Shown here in pieces: positions 10,883 to 24,676 of a stretch of DNA of 64,000 nucleotides. The DNA comes from Cavia porcellus. Taxonomy: Eukaryota; Chordata; Mammalia; Rodentia; Caviidae. Under the pieces are notes generated by a model. The model worked only from the letters and a program-made list of their open reading frames with translations. It did not search any database and was not told the DNA's origin. The stretch is taken from the NCBI RefSeq assembly GCF_034190915.1, contig NW_026947545.1:3162001-3226000 (forward strand), in the 5' to 3' direction. The translations under genes were made by a program, and so were the position numbers. Numbering within the stretch: position 1 is the stretch's first letter; every line of letters begins with the position of its first letter.

Positions 10883-12984
10883 GTGGTGCGCATTGTATGG
10901 GTGTGTGTTACATTACATTCACTAGTAGGAGTGAGAAAAACATCACGGGGTGGTGCGCATTGTATGGGTGTGTGTTACATTACATTCACTAGTAGGAGTG
11001 AGAAAAACATCACGTGTGATGCGCATTGTATTGGTGAGTGTTACATTACATTCACTAGTAGGAGTGAGTAAAACATCACGGGATGGTGCGCATTGTATGG
11101 GTGTCTGTTACATTACATTCACTAGTAGGAGTGAGAAAAACATCACGGGGTGGTGTGAATCGGAGGGTCTGAATTAGGATAGGCAGTGAGTGGCAATGTA
11201 GGATGGAGAAAAGCACTGCGGGTGGTCAGCATGGGGAGGTAAGGGAACATGCAGTGGCAATGTAGGATAGGTTTCTGAAAAACATCGCGGGGTGGTGCAC
11301 ATTGTATGGGTGTGTGTTACATTACATTCACTAGTAGGAGTGTGAAAAACATGACGGGGTGGTGCCCATTGTATGGGTGTGTGTTACATTACATTCACTA
11401 GTAGGAGTGAGAAAAACATCACGGGGTGGTGCGCATTGTATGGGTGTGTGTTACATTACATTCACTAGTAGGCGTGAGAAAAACATCACGGGGTGGTGCG
11501 CATTGTATGGGTGTGTGTTACATTACATTCACTAGTAGGAGTGTGAAAAACATGACGGGGTGGTGCGCATTGTATGGGTGTGTGTTACATTACATTCACT
11601 AGTAGGAGTGAGAAAAACATCACGGGGTGGTGCGCATTGTATGGCTGTGTGTTACATTACATTCACTAGTAGGAGTGAGAAAAACATCACGGGGTGGTGC
11701 GCACCGTATGGGTGTGTGTTACATTACATTCACTAGTAGGAGTGAGGAACACATCACGGGGTGGTGCGCATTGTATGGGTGTGTGTTACATTACATTCAC
11801 TAGTAGGAAGGAGAAAAACATCACGGGGTGGTGCGCATTGTATCGGTGTGTGTTACATTACATTCACTAGTAGGAGTGAGAAAAACATCACGGTGTGGTG
11901 GGAATCGGAGGGTCTGAATTAGGATAGGCAGTGAGTGGCAATGTAGGATGGAGAAAAGCACCGCGGGTTGGTCAGCATTGGGAGGTCAGGGAACATGCAG
12001 TGGCAATGTAGGATAGGTTTCTGAAAATCATCGCGGGGTGGTGCGCATTATATGGGTGTGTGTTACATTACATTCACTAGTAGGAGTGAGAAAAACATCA
12101 CGGGGTGGTGCGCATTGTATGGGTGTGTGTTACATTCCATTCACTAGTAGGAGTGAGAAAAACATCACGGGGTGGTGTGAATCGGAGGGTCTGAATTAAG
12201 ATAGGCAGTGAGTGGCAACGTAGGATGGAGAAAAGCACCGCGGGGTGATCAGCATGTTGAGGTCAGCGAACATGCAATGGCAATTTAGGATAGGTTTCTG
12301 AAAAAGATCGCGGGGTGTTACGCATTGTATGGGTGTGTGTTACATTACATTCACTAGTAGGAGTGAGAAAAACATCACGGGGTGGTGCGCATTGTATGGG
12401 TGTGTGTTACATTACATTCACTAGTAGGAGTGAGAAAAACATCACAGGGTGGTGCGCATTGTATGGGTGTGTGTTACATTACATTCACTAGTAGGAGTGA
12501 GAAAAACATCACGGGGTGGTGCGCATTGTATTGGTGTGTGTTACATTACATTCATTAGTAGGCGTGAGAAAAACATCACGGGGTGGTGCGCATTGTATGG
12601 GTGTGTGTTACATTACATTCACGAGTAGGAGTGAGAAAAACATCACGGGGTGGTGCGCATTGTATGGGTGGGTGTTACATTACATTCACTAGTAGGAGTG
12701 AGAAAATCATCACGGGGTGGTGCGCATTGTATGGGTGTGTGTTACTTTACATTCACTAGTAGGCGTGAGAAAAACATCATGGGGTGGTGCGCATTGTATG
12801 GGTGTGTGTTACATTACATTCACTAGTAGGAGTGTGAAAAACATGACGGGGTGGTGCGCATTGTATGGGTGTGTGTTACATTACATTCACTAGTAGGAGT
12901 GAGAAAAACATCACGGGGTGGTGCACATTGTATGGGTGTGTGTTACATTACATTCACTAGTAGGAGTGAGAAAAACATCACGGG
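10883..12984 (+). repeat. 2102-bp family, copy 3
   Basis: B-C pairs at 11153, 11898 and 12175, each exactly 2102 after copy 2. Differences from copy 2 are very few (for example gtatcggtg near 11840 for gtatgggtg). Copies 2 and 3 share gcaccgtatggg where copy 1 has gcactgtatggg, placing the tandem duplication after the split from copy 1. After this copy the sequence resembles that following copy 1, including acattacactcaagtagg, but with one A fewer before the next pair. Confidence 0.92.
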
Positions 12985-13664
12985 GTGGTGCGCATTTTAT
13001 GGGTGTTTGTTACATTACATTCACTAGTAGGAGTGAGAAAAACATCACTGGGTGGTTCGCATTGTATGGGTGTGTGTTACATTACACTCAAGTAGGAGTG
13101 ACAAAAACATCACGGGGTGGTGCGCACTGTATGGGTGTTTGTTACATTACGTTCACTAGTAGGAGTGAGAAAAACATCACGTGGTGGTGTGAATCGGAGG
13201 GTCTGAATTAAGATAGGCAGTGAGTGGCAACGTAGGATGGAGAAAAGCACCGCGGGGTGATCAGCATGTGGAGGTCCGGGAACATGCAGTGGCAATGTAG
13301 GATAGGTTTCTGAAAAACATCGCGGGGTGGTGCGCATTGTATGGGTGTGTGTTACATTACATTCACTAGTAGGAGTGAGAAAAACATCACGGGGTGCTAC
13401 GCATTGTATGGGTGTGTGTTACATTACATTCACTAGTAGGAGTGAGAAAAACATCGCGGGGTGGTGCGCATTGTATGGGTGTGTGTTACATTACATTCAC
13501 TAGTAGGAGTGAGAAAAACATCACGGGGTTGTGCGCATTGTATGGGTGTGTGTTACATTACATTCACTAGTAGGAGTGAGAAAAACATCGCGGGGTGGTG
13601 CGCATTGTATGGGTGTGTGTTACATTACATTCACTAGTAGGAGTGATAAAAACCTCACGGGGAG

Positions 13665-15106
13665 GTGTGAATCGGAGGGTCTGAATTAGGGTAGGCAGTG
13701 AGTGGCAATGTAGGATTGAGAAAAGCACCGCGGAGTGGTCACCATGGGGAGGTCAGGGAACATGCACTGGCAATGTAGGATAGGTTTCTGAAAAACATCG
13801 CGGGGTGGTGCACATTGTATGGGTGTGTGTTACATTACATTCACTAGTAGGAGTGAGAAAAACATCACGGGTTGGTGTGCATTGTATGGGTGTGTGTTAC
13901 ATTTCATTCACTAGTAGGAGTGAGAAAAACATCACGGGGTGGTGTTAATCGGCTGGTCTGAATTAGGATAGGCAGTGAGTGGCAATGTAGGATGGAGTAA
14001 AGCACCGCGGGGTGGTCAGCATGGTGAGGTTAGGGAACATGCAGTGGCAATGTAGGATAGGTTTCTGAAAAACATCGCGGGGTGGTGCGCATTGTATGGG
14101 TGTGTGTTACATTACATTCTCTAGTAGGAGTGAGAAAAACATCACGGGGTGCTGCGCATTGTATGGGTGTGTGTTACATTACATTCACTAGTAGGAGTGA
14201 GAAAAACATTGCGGGGTGGTGCGCATTGTATGGGTTTGTGTTACATTACATTCACTAGTAGGAGTGAGAAAAACATCACGGGGTTGTGCGCATTGTATGG
14301 GTGTGTGTTACATTACATTCACTAGTAGGAGTGAGAAAAACATCGCGGGTTGGTGCGCATTGTATGGGTGTGTGTTACATTACATTCAATAGTAGGAGTG
14401 AGAAAAACATCACGGGGTAGTGCGCATTGTATGGGTGTGTGTTATATTACATTCACTAGTAGGAGTGAGAAAAACATCACGGGGTGGTGTGAATCGGAGG
14501 GTCTGAATTAGAATAGGCAGTGAGTGGCAATGTAGGATGGAGAAAAGCACCGCGGTGTGGTCAGCATGGGGAAGTCAGGGAACATGCTGTGGCAATGTGG
14601 GATAGGTTTCTGAAAAACATCGCAGGGTTGTGCGCATTTTATGGGTGTGTGTTTCATTACATTCACTAGTAGGAGTGAGAAAAACATCACGGGGTGGTGT
14701 GAATCGGAGGGTCTGAATTAGGATAGGCAGTGAGTGGCATTGTAGGATGGAGAAAATCACCACGGGTTGGTAGCATGGGGAGGTCAGGGAACATGCAGTG
14801 GCAATGTAGGATAGGTTTCTGAAAAACATCGCGGGGTGGTGCGCATTGTATGGGTGTGTGTTACATTACATTCACTAGTAGGAGTGAGAAAAACATCACG
14901 GGGTGGTGCGCATTGTATGGGTGTGTGTTACATTACATTCACTAGTAGGAGTGAGAAAAACATCGCGGGGTGGTGCGCATTGTATGGGTGTGTGTTACAT
15001 TACATTCACTAGTAGGAGTGAGAAAAACATCACGGGTTGGTGCGCATTGTATGGGTGTGTGTTACACTACATTCACTAGTAGGAGTGAGAAAAACATCAT
15101 GGCGTG
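13665..15106 (+). repeat. Segment related to 16273-18194
   Basis: Pairs at 13665, 13942, 14487, 14697 and 15107 correspond to 16273, 16550, 17574, 17784 and 18195. The offset is 2608 for the first two and 3087-3088 for the rest, because the later copy has an extra 478-bp block. The gtgttaatcg subfamily pair (13942) and the two pairs separated by one A (14487/14697, with tgtgtttcattac between) are shared landmarks. The 14697 block has a one-base loss in ggttggtagcatgg. Confidence 0.85.
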
Positions 15107-15369
15107 GTGGGAATTGGAGGGTCTGAATTAGGATAGGCAGTGAGTGGCAATGTAGGATGGAGAAAAGCACCGCGGTGTGGTCAGCATGGGGAGGTTAGGG
15201 AACATGCAGTTGCAAAGTTCGATAGGTTTCTGAAAAACATCGCGGGGTGGTGCGCTTTGTATGGGTGTGTTTTACATTACATTCAGTAGGAGGAGTGAAA
15301 AAAACATCACGGGGTGGTGCGCATTGTATGGGTGTGTGTTACATTACATTCACTAGTAGGAGTGAGAAA

Positions 15370-18300
15370 AACATCACGGGGTGGTGCGCATTGTATGGGT
15401 GTGTGTTACATTACATTCACTAGTAGAAGTAAAAAAAACATCACGGGGTGGTGGGAATTGGAAGGTCTGAATTAGGATAGGCAGTGAGTGGCAACGTAGG
15501 ATGGAGAAAAGCACCGCGGGGTGATCAGCATGGGGAGGTCCGGGAACATGCAGTGGCAATGTAGGATAGGTTTCTGAAAAACATCGCGGGGTGGTGCGCA
15601 TTGTATGGGTGTGTGTTACATTACATTCACTACTAGGAGTGAGAAAAACATCACGGGGTGGTGCGCATTGTATGGGAGTGTGTTACATTACATTCATTAG
15701 TAGGAGTGAGAAAAACATCACGAGGTGGTGCGCATTGTATGCGTGTTTGTTACATTACTTTCACTAGTAGGAGTGAGAAAATCATCACGGTGTGGTGTGA
15801 ATCGCAGGGTCTGAATTAGGATAGGCAGTGAGTGGCAATGTAGGATGGAGAAAAGCACCGCGGGGTGGTCAGCATGGGGAGGTCCGGGAACATGCAGTGG
15901 CAATGTAGGATAGGTTTCTGAAAAACATCGCGGGGTGGTGCGCATTGTATGGGTGTGTGTTACATTACATTCACTAGTAGGATTGAGAAAAACATCACGG
16001 TGTGCTGCGCATTGTATGGGTGTGTGTTACATTACATTCACTAGTAGGAGTGAGAAAAACATCGCGGGGTGGTGCGCATTGTATGGGTGTGTGTTACATT
16101 ACATTCACTAGTAGGAGTGAGAAAAACATCACGGGGTTGTGCGCATTGTATGGGTGTCTGTTACATTACATTCACTAGTAGGAGTGAGAAAAACATCGCG
16201 GGGTGGTGCGCATTGTATGGGTGTGTGTTACATTACATTCACTAGTAGGAGTGAGAAAAACATCACGGGGAGGTGTGAATCGGAGGTTCTGAATTAGGGT
16301 AGGCAGTGAGTGGCAATGTAGGATTGAGAAAAGCACCGCGGGGTGGTCACCATGGGGAGGTCAGGGAACATGCACTGGCAATGTAGGATAGGTTTCTGAA
16401 AAACATCGCGGGGTGGTGCGCATTGTATGGGTGTGTGTTACATTACATTCACTAGTAGGAGTGAGAAAAACATCACGGGGTGGTGTGCATTGTATGGGTG
16501 TGTGTTACATTTCATTCACTAGTAGGAGTGAGAAAAACATCACGGGGTGGTGTTAATCGTCTGGTCTGAATTAGGATAGGCAGTGAGTGGCAATGTAGGA
16601 TGGAGTAAAGCACCGCGGGGTGGTCAGCATGGTGAGGTCAGGGAACATGCAGTGGCAATGTAGGATAGGTTTCTGAAAAACATCGCGGGGTGGTGCGCAT
16701 TGTATGGGTGTGTGTTACATTACATTCACTAGTAGGAGTGAGAAAAACATCGCGGGGTGGTGCGCATTGTATGGGTGTGTGTAACATTACATTCACTAGT
16801 AGGAGTGAGAAAAGCATCACGGGGTTGTGCGCATTGTATGGGTGTGTGTTACATTACATTCACTAGTAGGAGTGAGAAAAACATCGCGGGGTGGTGCGCA
16901 TTGTATGGGTGTGTGTTACATTACATTCACTAGTAGGAGTGAGAAAAACATCACGGGGTGTTGTGCATTGTATGGGTGTGTGTTACATTTCATTCACTAG
17001 TAGGAGTGCGAAAAACATCACGGGGTGGTGTTAATCGGCTGGTCTGAATTAGGATAGGCAGTGAGTGGCAATGTAGGATGGAGTAAAGCACCGCGGGGTG
17101 GTCAGCATGGTGAGGTCAGGGAACATGCAGTGGCAATGTAGGATAGGTTTCTGAAAAACATCGCGGGGTGGTGCGCATTGTATGGGTGTGTGTTACATTA
17201 CATTCACTAGTAGGAGTGAGAAAAACATCACGGGGTGGTGCGCATTGTATGGGTGTGTGTTACATTACATTCAGTAGTAGGAGTGAGAAAAACATCGCGG
17301 GGTGGTGCGCATTGTATGGGTGTGTGTTACATTACATTCACTAGTAGGAGTGAGAAAAACATCACGGGGTTGTGCGCATTGTATGGGTGTGTGTTACATT
17401 ACATTCACTAGTAGGAGTGAGAAAAATATTCGCGGGGTGGTGCGCATTGTATGGGTGTGTGTTACATTACATTCACTGGTAGGAGTGAGAAAAACATCAC
17501 GGGGTGGTGCGCATTGTATGGGTGTGTGTTATATTACATTCACTAGTAGGAGTGAGAAAAACATCACGGGGTGGTGTGAATCGGAGGGTCTGAATTAGAA
17601 TAGGCAGTGAGTGGCAATGTAGGATGGAGAAAAGCACCGCGGGGTGGTCAGCATGGGGAAGTCAGGGAACATGCAGTGGCAATGTGGGATAGGTTTCTGA
17701 AAAACATCGCGGGGTTGTGCGCATTGTATGGGTGTGTGTTTCATTACATTCACTAGTAGGAGTGAGAAAAACATCACGGGGTGGTGTGAATCGGAGGGTC
17801 TGAATTAGGATAGGCAGTGAGTGGCAATGTAGGATGGAGAAAAGCACCGCGGGGTGGTCAGCATTGGGAGGTCAGGGAACATGCAGTGGCAATGTAGGAT
17901 AGCTTTCTGAAAAACATCGCGGGGTGCTGCGCATTGTATGGGTGTGTGTTACATTACATTCACTAGTAGGAGTGAGAAAAACATCACGGGGTGGTGCGCA
18001 TTGTATGGGTGTGTGTTACATTACATTCACTAGTAGGAGTGAGAAAAACATCAAGGGGTGGTGCGCATTGTATGGGTTTGTGTTACATTACATTCACTAA
18101 TAGGAGTGAGAAAAACATCACGGGGTGGTGCACATTGTATGGGTGTTTGTTACATTACATTCACTAGTAGGAGTGAGAAAAATATCACGGGGTGGTGTGA
18201 ATTGGAGGGTCTGAATTAGGATAGGCAGTGAGTGGCAATGTAGGATGGAGAAAAGCACCGCGGGGTGGTCAGCATGGGGAGGTCAGGGAACATGCAGTGG

Positions 18301-20155
18301 CAATGTAGGATAGGTTTTTGAAAAACATCGCGGGGTGGTGCGCATTGTATGGGTGTGTGTTACATTACATTCACTAGTAGGAGTGAGAAAAACATCACTG
18401 GGTGGTGCGCATTGTATGGGTGTGTGTTACATTACATTCACTAGTAGGAGTGAGAAAAACATCATGGGTGGTGCGCATTGTATGGGTGTGTGTTACATTA
18501 CATTCACTAGTAGGATTGAGAAAAACATCACGGGGTGGTGCGCATTGTATGGGTGTGTGTTACATTACATTCACTAGTAGGAGAGAGAAAAACATCACGG
18601 GGTGGTGCGCATTGTATGGGTGTGTGTTACATTACATTAACTAGTAGGAGTGAGAAAATCATCATGGGGTGGTGGGAATCGGAGGGTCTTAATTAGGATA
18701 GGCAGTGAGTGGCAATGTAGGATGGAGAAAAGCACCACGGGGTGGTCAGCATGAGGAGGTCAGGGAACATGCAGTGGCAATGTAGGATAGGTTTCTGAAA
18801 AGCATCGCGAGGTCGTGCGCATTGTATGGGTGTGTTTTACATTACATTCACTAGTAGGAGTGAGAAAAACATCGCGGGGTGGTGCGCTTTGTATGGGTGT
18901 GTGTTACATTACATTCACTAGTAGGAGTGAGAAAAACATCACGGGGTGATGCAATTGTATGGGTGTGTGTTACATTACATTCACTAGTAGGAGTGAGAAA
19001 AACATCACGGTGTGGTGCGCATTGTATGGGTGTGTGTTACATTACATTCACTAGTAGGAGTGAGAAAAACATCACGGCGTGCTGCGCATTGTATGGGTGT
19101 GTGTTACATTACATTCACTAGTAGGAGTGAGAAAAACATCACGTGGTGGTGCGCATTGTATGGGTGTGTGTTACATTACATTCACTAGTAGGAGTGAGAA
19201 AAACATCACGGGGTGGTGTGAATCGGAGGGTCTGAATTAGGATAGGCAGTGAGTGGCAATATAGGAGGGAGAAAAGCACCGCAGGGTGGTCAGCATGGGG
19301 AGGTCAGGGAACATGCAGTGGCAATGTAGGATAGGTTTCTGAAAAACATCGTGGGGTGGTGCGCATTGTATGGGTGTGTGTTACATTACATTCACTAGTA
19401 GGAGTGAGAAAAACATCACGTGTGATGCGCATTGTATTGGTGAGTGTTACATTACATTCACTAGTAGGAGTGAGAAAAACATCATGGGATGGTGCGCATT
19501 GTATGGGTGTGTGTTACATTACATTCACTAGTAGGAGTGAGAAAAACATCACGGTGTGGTGTGAACCGGAGGGTCTGAATTAGGATAGGCAGTGAGTGGC
19601 AATGTAGGATGGAGAAAAGCACCGCGGGTGGTCAGCATGTGGAGGTAAGGGAACATGCAGTGGCAATGTAGGATAGGTTTCTGAAAAACATCGCGGGGTG
19701 GTGCACATTGTATGGGTGTGTGTTACATTACATTCACTAGTAGGAGTGTGAAAAACATGACGGGGTGGTGTGCATTGTATGGGTGTGTGTTACATTACAT
19801 TCACTAGTAGGAGTGAGAAAAACCTCACGGGGTGGTGCACATTGTATGGGTGTGTGTTACATTACATTCACTACTAGGCGTGAGAAAAACATCATGGGGT
19901 GGTGCGCATTGTATGGGTGTGTGTTACATTACATTCACTAGTAGGAGTGTGAAAAACATGACGGGGTGGTGCGCATTGTATGGGTGTGTGTTACATTACA
20001 TTCACTAGTAGGAGTGAGAAAAACATCACGGAGTGGTGCGCATTGTATGGGTGTGTGTTAAATTACATTCACTAGTAGGAGTGAGGAACACATCACGGGG
20101 TGGTGCGCATTGTATGGGTGTGTGTTACATTACATTCACTAGTAGGAAGGAGAAA
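15370..20155 (+). repeat. Long higher-order unit (about 4.8 kb), copy 1
   Basis: Pairs at 15451 and 15795 recur at 20237 and 20581 with an offset of 4786. Landmarks are ggaaggtctgaattagg, A variants cactactagg, gggagtgtgtt and cattagtagg, and gtttgttacattac just before a pair. Downstream the offset falls stepwise to 4719, 4240, 4030 and then 4097-4098, so the next copy has lost or gained whole blocks of 67, 478 and 210 bp but keeps the block order. Confidence 0.85.
16550..17505 (+). repeat. Tandem duplication of a 478-bp block
   Basis: Two consecutive blocks of one gtgttaatcg-type B-C plus five A monomers start at 16550 and 17028. Both carry ctggtctgaattagg and ggagtaaagcaccgcgg, a combination found only at 13942, 16550, 17028 and 21269. 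The sister regions have this pair once, so the second copy is a local gain of one block. Confidence 0.85.
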
Positions 20156-23100
20156 AACATCACGGGGTGGTGCGCATTGTATGGGTGTGTGTTACATTAC
20201 ATTCACTAGTAGGAGTGAGAAAAACATCACTGGGTGGTGGGAATTGGAAGGTCTGAATTAGGATAGGCAGTGAATGGCAACGTAGGATGGAGAAAAGCAC
20301 CGCGGGGTGATCAGCATGGGGAGGTCCGGGAACATGCAGTGGCAATGTAGGATAGGTTTCTGAAAAACATCGCGGGGTGGTGCGCATTGTATGGGTGTGT
20401 GTTACATTACATTCACTACTAGGAGTGAGAAAAACATCACGGGGTGGTGCGCATTGTATGGGAGTGTGTTACAATACATTCATTAGTAGGAGTGAGAAAA
20501 ACATCACGGGGTGGTGCGCATTGTATGGGTGTTTGTTACATTACGTTCACTAGTAGGAGTGAGAAAAACATCACGGGGTGGTGTGAATCGGAGGGTCTGA
20601 ATTAGGATAGGCAGTGAGTGGCAATGTAGTATGGAGAAAAGCACCGCGGGGTGGTCAGCATGGGGAGGTCCGGGAACATGCAGTGGCAATGTAGGATAGG
20701 TTTCTGAAAAACATCGCGGGGTGGTGCGCATTGTATGGGTGTGTGTTACATTACATTCACTAGTAGGAGTGAGAAAAACATCACGGGGTGCTGCGCATTG
20801 TATGGGTGCGTGTTACATTACATTCACTAGTAGGAGTGAGAAAAACATCGCGGGGTGGTGCGCATTGTATGGGTGTGTGTTACATTACATTCACTAGTAG
20901 GAGTGAGAAAAACATCGCGGGGTGGTGCGCATTGTATGGGTGTGTGTTACATTACATTCACTAGTAGGAGTGAGAAAAACATCACGGGGAGGTGTGAATC
21001 GGAGGGTCTGAATTAGGGTAGGCTGTGAGTGGCAATGTAGGATTGAGAAAAGCACCGCGGGGTGGTTACCATGGGGAGGTCAGGGAACATGCACTGGCAA
21101 TGTAGGATAGGTTTCTGAAAAACATCGCGGGGTGGTGCGCATTGTATGGGTGTGTGTTACATTACATTCACTAGTAGGAGTGAGAAAAACATCACGGGGT
21201 GGTGTGCATTGTATGGGTGTGTGTTACATTTCATTCACTAGTAGGAGTGAAAAAATCATCACGGGGTGGTGTTAATCGGCTGGTCTGAATTAGGATAGGC
21301 AGTGAGTGGCAATGTAGGATGGAGTAAAGCACCGCGGGGTGGTCAGCATGGTGAGGTCAGGGAACATGCACTGGCAATGTAGGATAGGTTTCTGAAAAAC
21401 ATCGCGGGGTGGTGCGCATTGTATGGGTGTGTGTTACATTACATTCACTAGTAGGAGTGAGAAAAACATCACGGGGTGCTGCGCATTGTATGGGTGTGTG
21501 TTACATTACATTCACTAGTAAGAGTGAGAAAAACATCGCGGGGTGGTGCGCATTGTATGGGTGTGTGTTACATTACATTCACTAGTAGGAGTGAGAAAAA
21601 CATCACGGGGTTGTGCGCATTGGATGGGTGTGTGTTACATTACATTCACTAGTAGGAGTGAGAAAAACATCGCGGGGTGGTGCGCATTGTATGGGTGTGT
21701 GTTACATTACATTCACTAGTAGGAGTGAGAAAAACATCACGGGGTGGTGCGCATTGTATGGGTGTGTGTTATATTACATTCACTAGTAGGAGTGAGAAAA
21801 ACATCACGGGGTGGTGTGAATCGGAGTGTCTGAATTAGAATAGGCAGTGAGTGGCAATGTAGGATGGAGAAAAGCACCGCGGGGTGGTCAGCATTGGGAG
21901 GTCAGGGAACATGAAGTGGCAATGTAGGATAGCTTTCTGAAAAACATCGCGGGGTGCTGCGCATTGTATGGGTGTGTGTTACATTACATTCACTAGTAGG
22001 AGTGAGAAAAATATAACGGGGTGGTGCGCATTGTATGGGTGTGTGTTACATTACATTCACTAGTAGGAGTGAGAAAAACATCACGGGGTGGTGCGCATTG
22101 TATGGGTGTGTGTTACATTACATTCACTAGTAGGAGTGAGAAAAACATCACGGGGTGGTGCGCATTGTATGGGTGTGTGTTACATTACATTCACTAGTAG
22201 GAGTGAGAAAAATATCACGGGGTGGTGTGAATTAAAGGGTCTGAATTAGGATAGGCAGTGAGTGGCAATGTAGGATGGAGAAAAGCACCGCGGGGTGGTC
22301 AGCATGGGGAGGTCAGGGAACATGCAGTGGCAATGTAGGATAGGTTTCTGAAAAATATCGCGGGGTGGTGCGCATTGTATGGGTGTGTCTTACATTACAT
22401 TCACTAGTAGGAGTGAGAAAAACATCACTGGGTGGTGCGCATTGTATGGGTGTGTGTTACATTACATTCACTAGTAGGAGTGAGAAAAACATCACGGGGT
22501 GGTGCGCATTGTATGTGTGTGTTTTACCTTACATTCACTAGTAGGAGTGAGAAAAACATCACGGGGTGGTGCGCATTGTATGGGTGTGTGTTACATTACA
22601 TTCACTAGTAGGATTGAGAAAAACATCACGGGGTGGTGCGCATTGTATGGGTGTGTGTTACATTACATTCACTAGTAGGAGTGAGAAAAACATCACGGGG
22701 TGGTGCGCATTGTATGGGTGTGTGTTACATTACATTAGCTAGTAGGAGTGAGAAAATCATCATGGGGTGGTGGGAATCGGAGGGTCTGAATTAGGATAGG
22801 CAGTGAGTGGCAATGTAGGATGGAGAAAAGCACCACGGGGTGGTCAGCTTGAGGAGGTCAGGGAACATGCAGTGGCAATGTAGGATAGGTTTCTGAAAAG
22901 CATCGCGGTGTCGTGCGCATTGTATGGGTGTGGGTTACATTACATTCACTAGTAGGAGTGAGAAAAACATCGTGGGTGGTGCGCATTGTATGGGTGTGTG
23001 TTACATTACATTCACTAGTAGGAGTGAGAAAAACATCACGGGGTGATGCAATTGTATGGGTGTGTGTTACATTACATTCACTAGTAGGAGTGAGAAAAAC

Positions 23101-24676
23101 AACACGGGGTGGTGCGCATTGTATGGGTGTGTGTTACATTATATTCACTAGTAGAAGTGAGAAAAACATCACGGCGTGGTGCGCATTGTATGGGTGTGTG
23201 TTACATTACATTCACTAGTAGGAGTGAGAAAAACATCACGGGGTGGTGCGCATTGTATGGGTGTGTGTTACATTACATTCAATAGTAGGAGTGAGAAAAA
23301 CATCACGGGGTGGTGTGAATCGGAGGGTCTGAATTAGGATAGGCAGTGAGTGGCAATGTAGGATGGAGAAAAGCACCGCAGGGTGGTCAGCATGGGGAGG
23401 TCAGGGAATATGCAGTGGCAATGCAGGATAGGTTTCTGAAAAACATCGTGGGGTGGTGCGCATTGTATGGGTGTGTGTTACATTACATTCACTAGTAGGA
23501 GTGAGAAAAACATCACGTGTGATGCGCATTGTATTGGTGAGTGTTACATTACATTCACTAGTAGGAGTGAGAAAAACATCACGGGATGGTGCGCATTGTA
23601 TGGGTGTGTGTTACATTACATTCACTAGTAGGAATGAGAAAAACATCACGGGGTGGTGTGAATCGGAGGGTCTGAATTAGGATAGGCAGTGAGTGGCAAT
23701 GTAGGATGGAGAAAAGCACCGCCGGTGGTCAGCATGGGGAGGTAAGGGAACATGCAGTGGCAATGTAGGATAGGTTTCTGAAAAACATCGCGGGGTGGTG
23801 CGCATTGTATGGGTGTGTGTTACATTACATTCACTAGTAGGAGTGAGAAAAACATCACGGGGTGGTTCACATTGTATGGGTGTGTGTTACATTACATTCA
23901 CTAGTAGGAGTGAGAAAAACATCACGGGGTGGTGCGCATTGTATGGGTGTGTGTTACATTACATTCACTAGTAGGAGTGAGAAAAACATCACGGGGTGGT
24001 GTGAATCGGAGGGTCTGAATTAGGATAGGCAGTGAGTGGCAATGTAGGATGGAGAAAAGCACCGCGGGTGGTCAGCATGGGGAGGTCAGGGAACATGCAG
24101 TGGCAATGTAGGATAGGTTTCTGAAAAACATCACGGGGAGGTGCACATTGTATGGGTGTGTGTTACATTACATTCACTAGTAGGAGTGTGAAAAACATGA
24201 CGGGGTGGTGCGCATTGTATGGGTGTGTGTTACATTACATTCACTAGTAGGAGTGAGAAAAACATCACGGGGTGGTGCGCATTGTATGGGTGTGTGTTAC
24301 ATTACATTCACTAGAAGGCGTGAGAAAAACATCACGGGGTGGTGCGCATTGTATGGGTGTGTGTTACATTACATTCACTAGTAGGAGTGTGAAAAACATG
24401 ACGGGGTGGTGCGCATTGTATGGGTGTGTGTTACATTACATTCACTAGTATGAGTGAGAAAAACATCACGGGGTGGTGCGCATTGTATGGCTGTGTGTTA
24501 CATTACATTCACTAGTAGGAGTGAGAAAAACATCACGGGGTGGTGCGCACTGTATGGGTGTGTGTTACATTACATTCACTAGTAGGAGTGAGGAACACAT
24601 CACGGGGTGGTGCGCATTGTATGGGTGTGTGTTACATTACATTCACTAGTAGGAGTGAGAAAAACATCACGGTGTG
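20156..24676 (+). repeat. Long higher-order unit (about 4.5 kb), copy 2
   Basis: Pairs run 20237, 20581, 20992, 21269, 21814, 22225, 22770, 23313, 23656, 23999. Compared with copy 1 it lacks one A before 20992, the second gtgttaatcg block, and the 210-bp partner after 21814, and it gains one A before 22770 and a 343-bp block starting at 23656 or 23999. The gcaattgtatggg variant (one base short) in the monomers near 23050 matches that near 18950. Confidence 0.82.
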
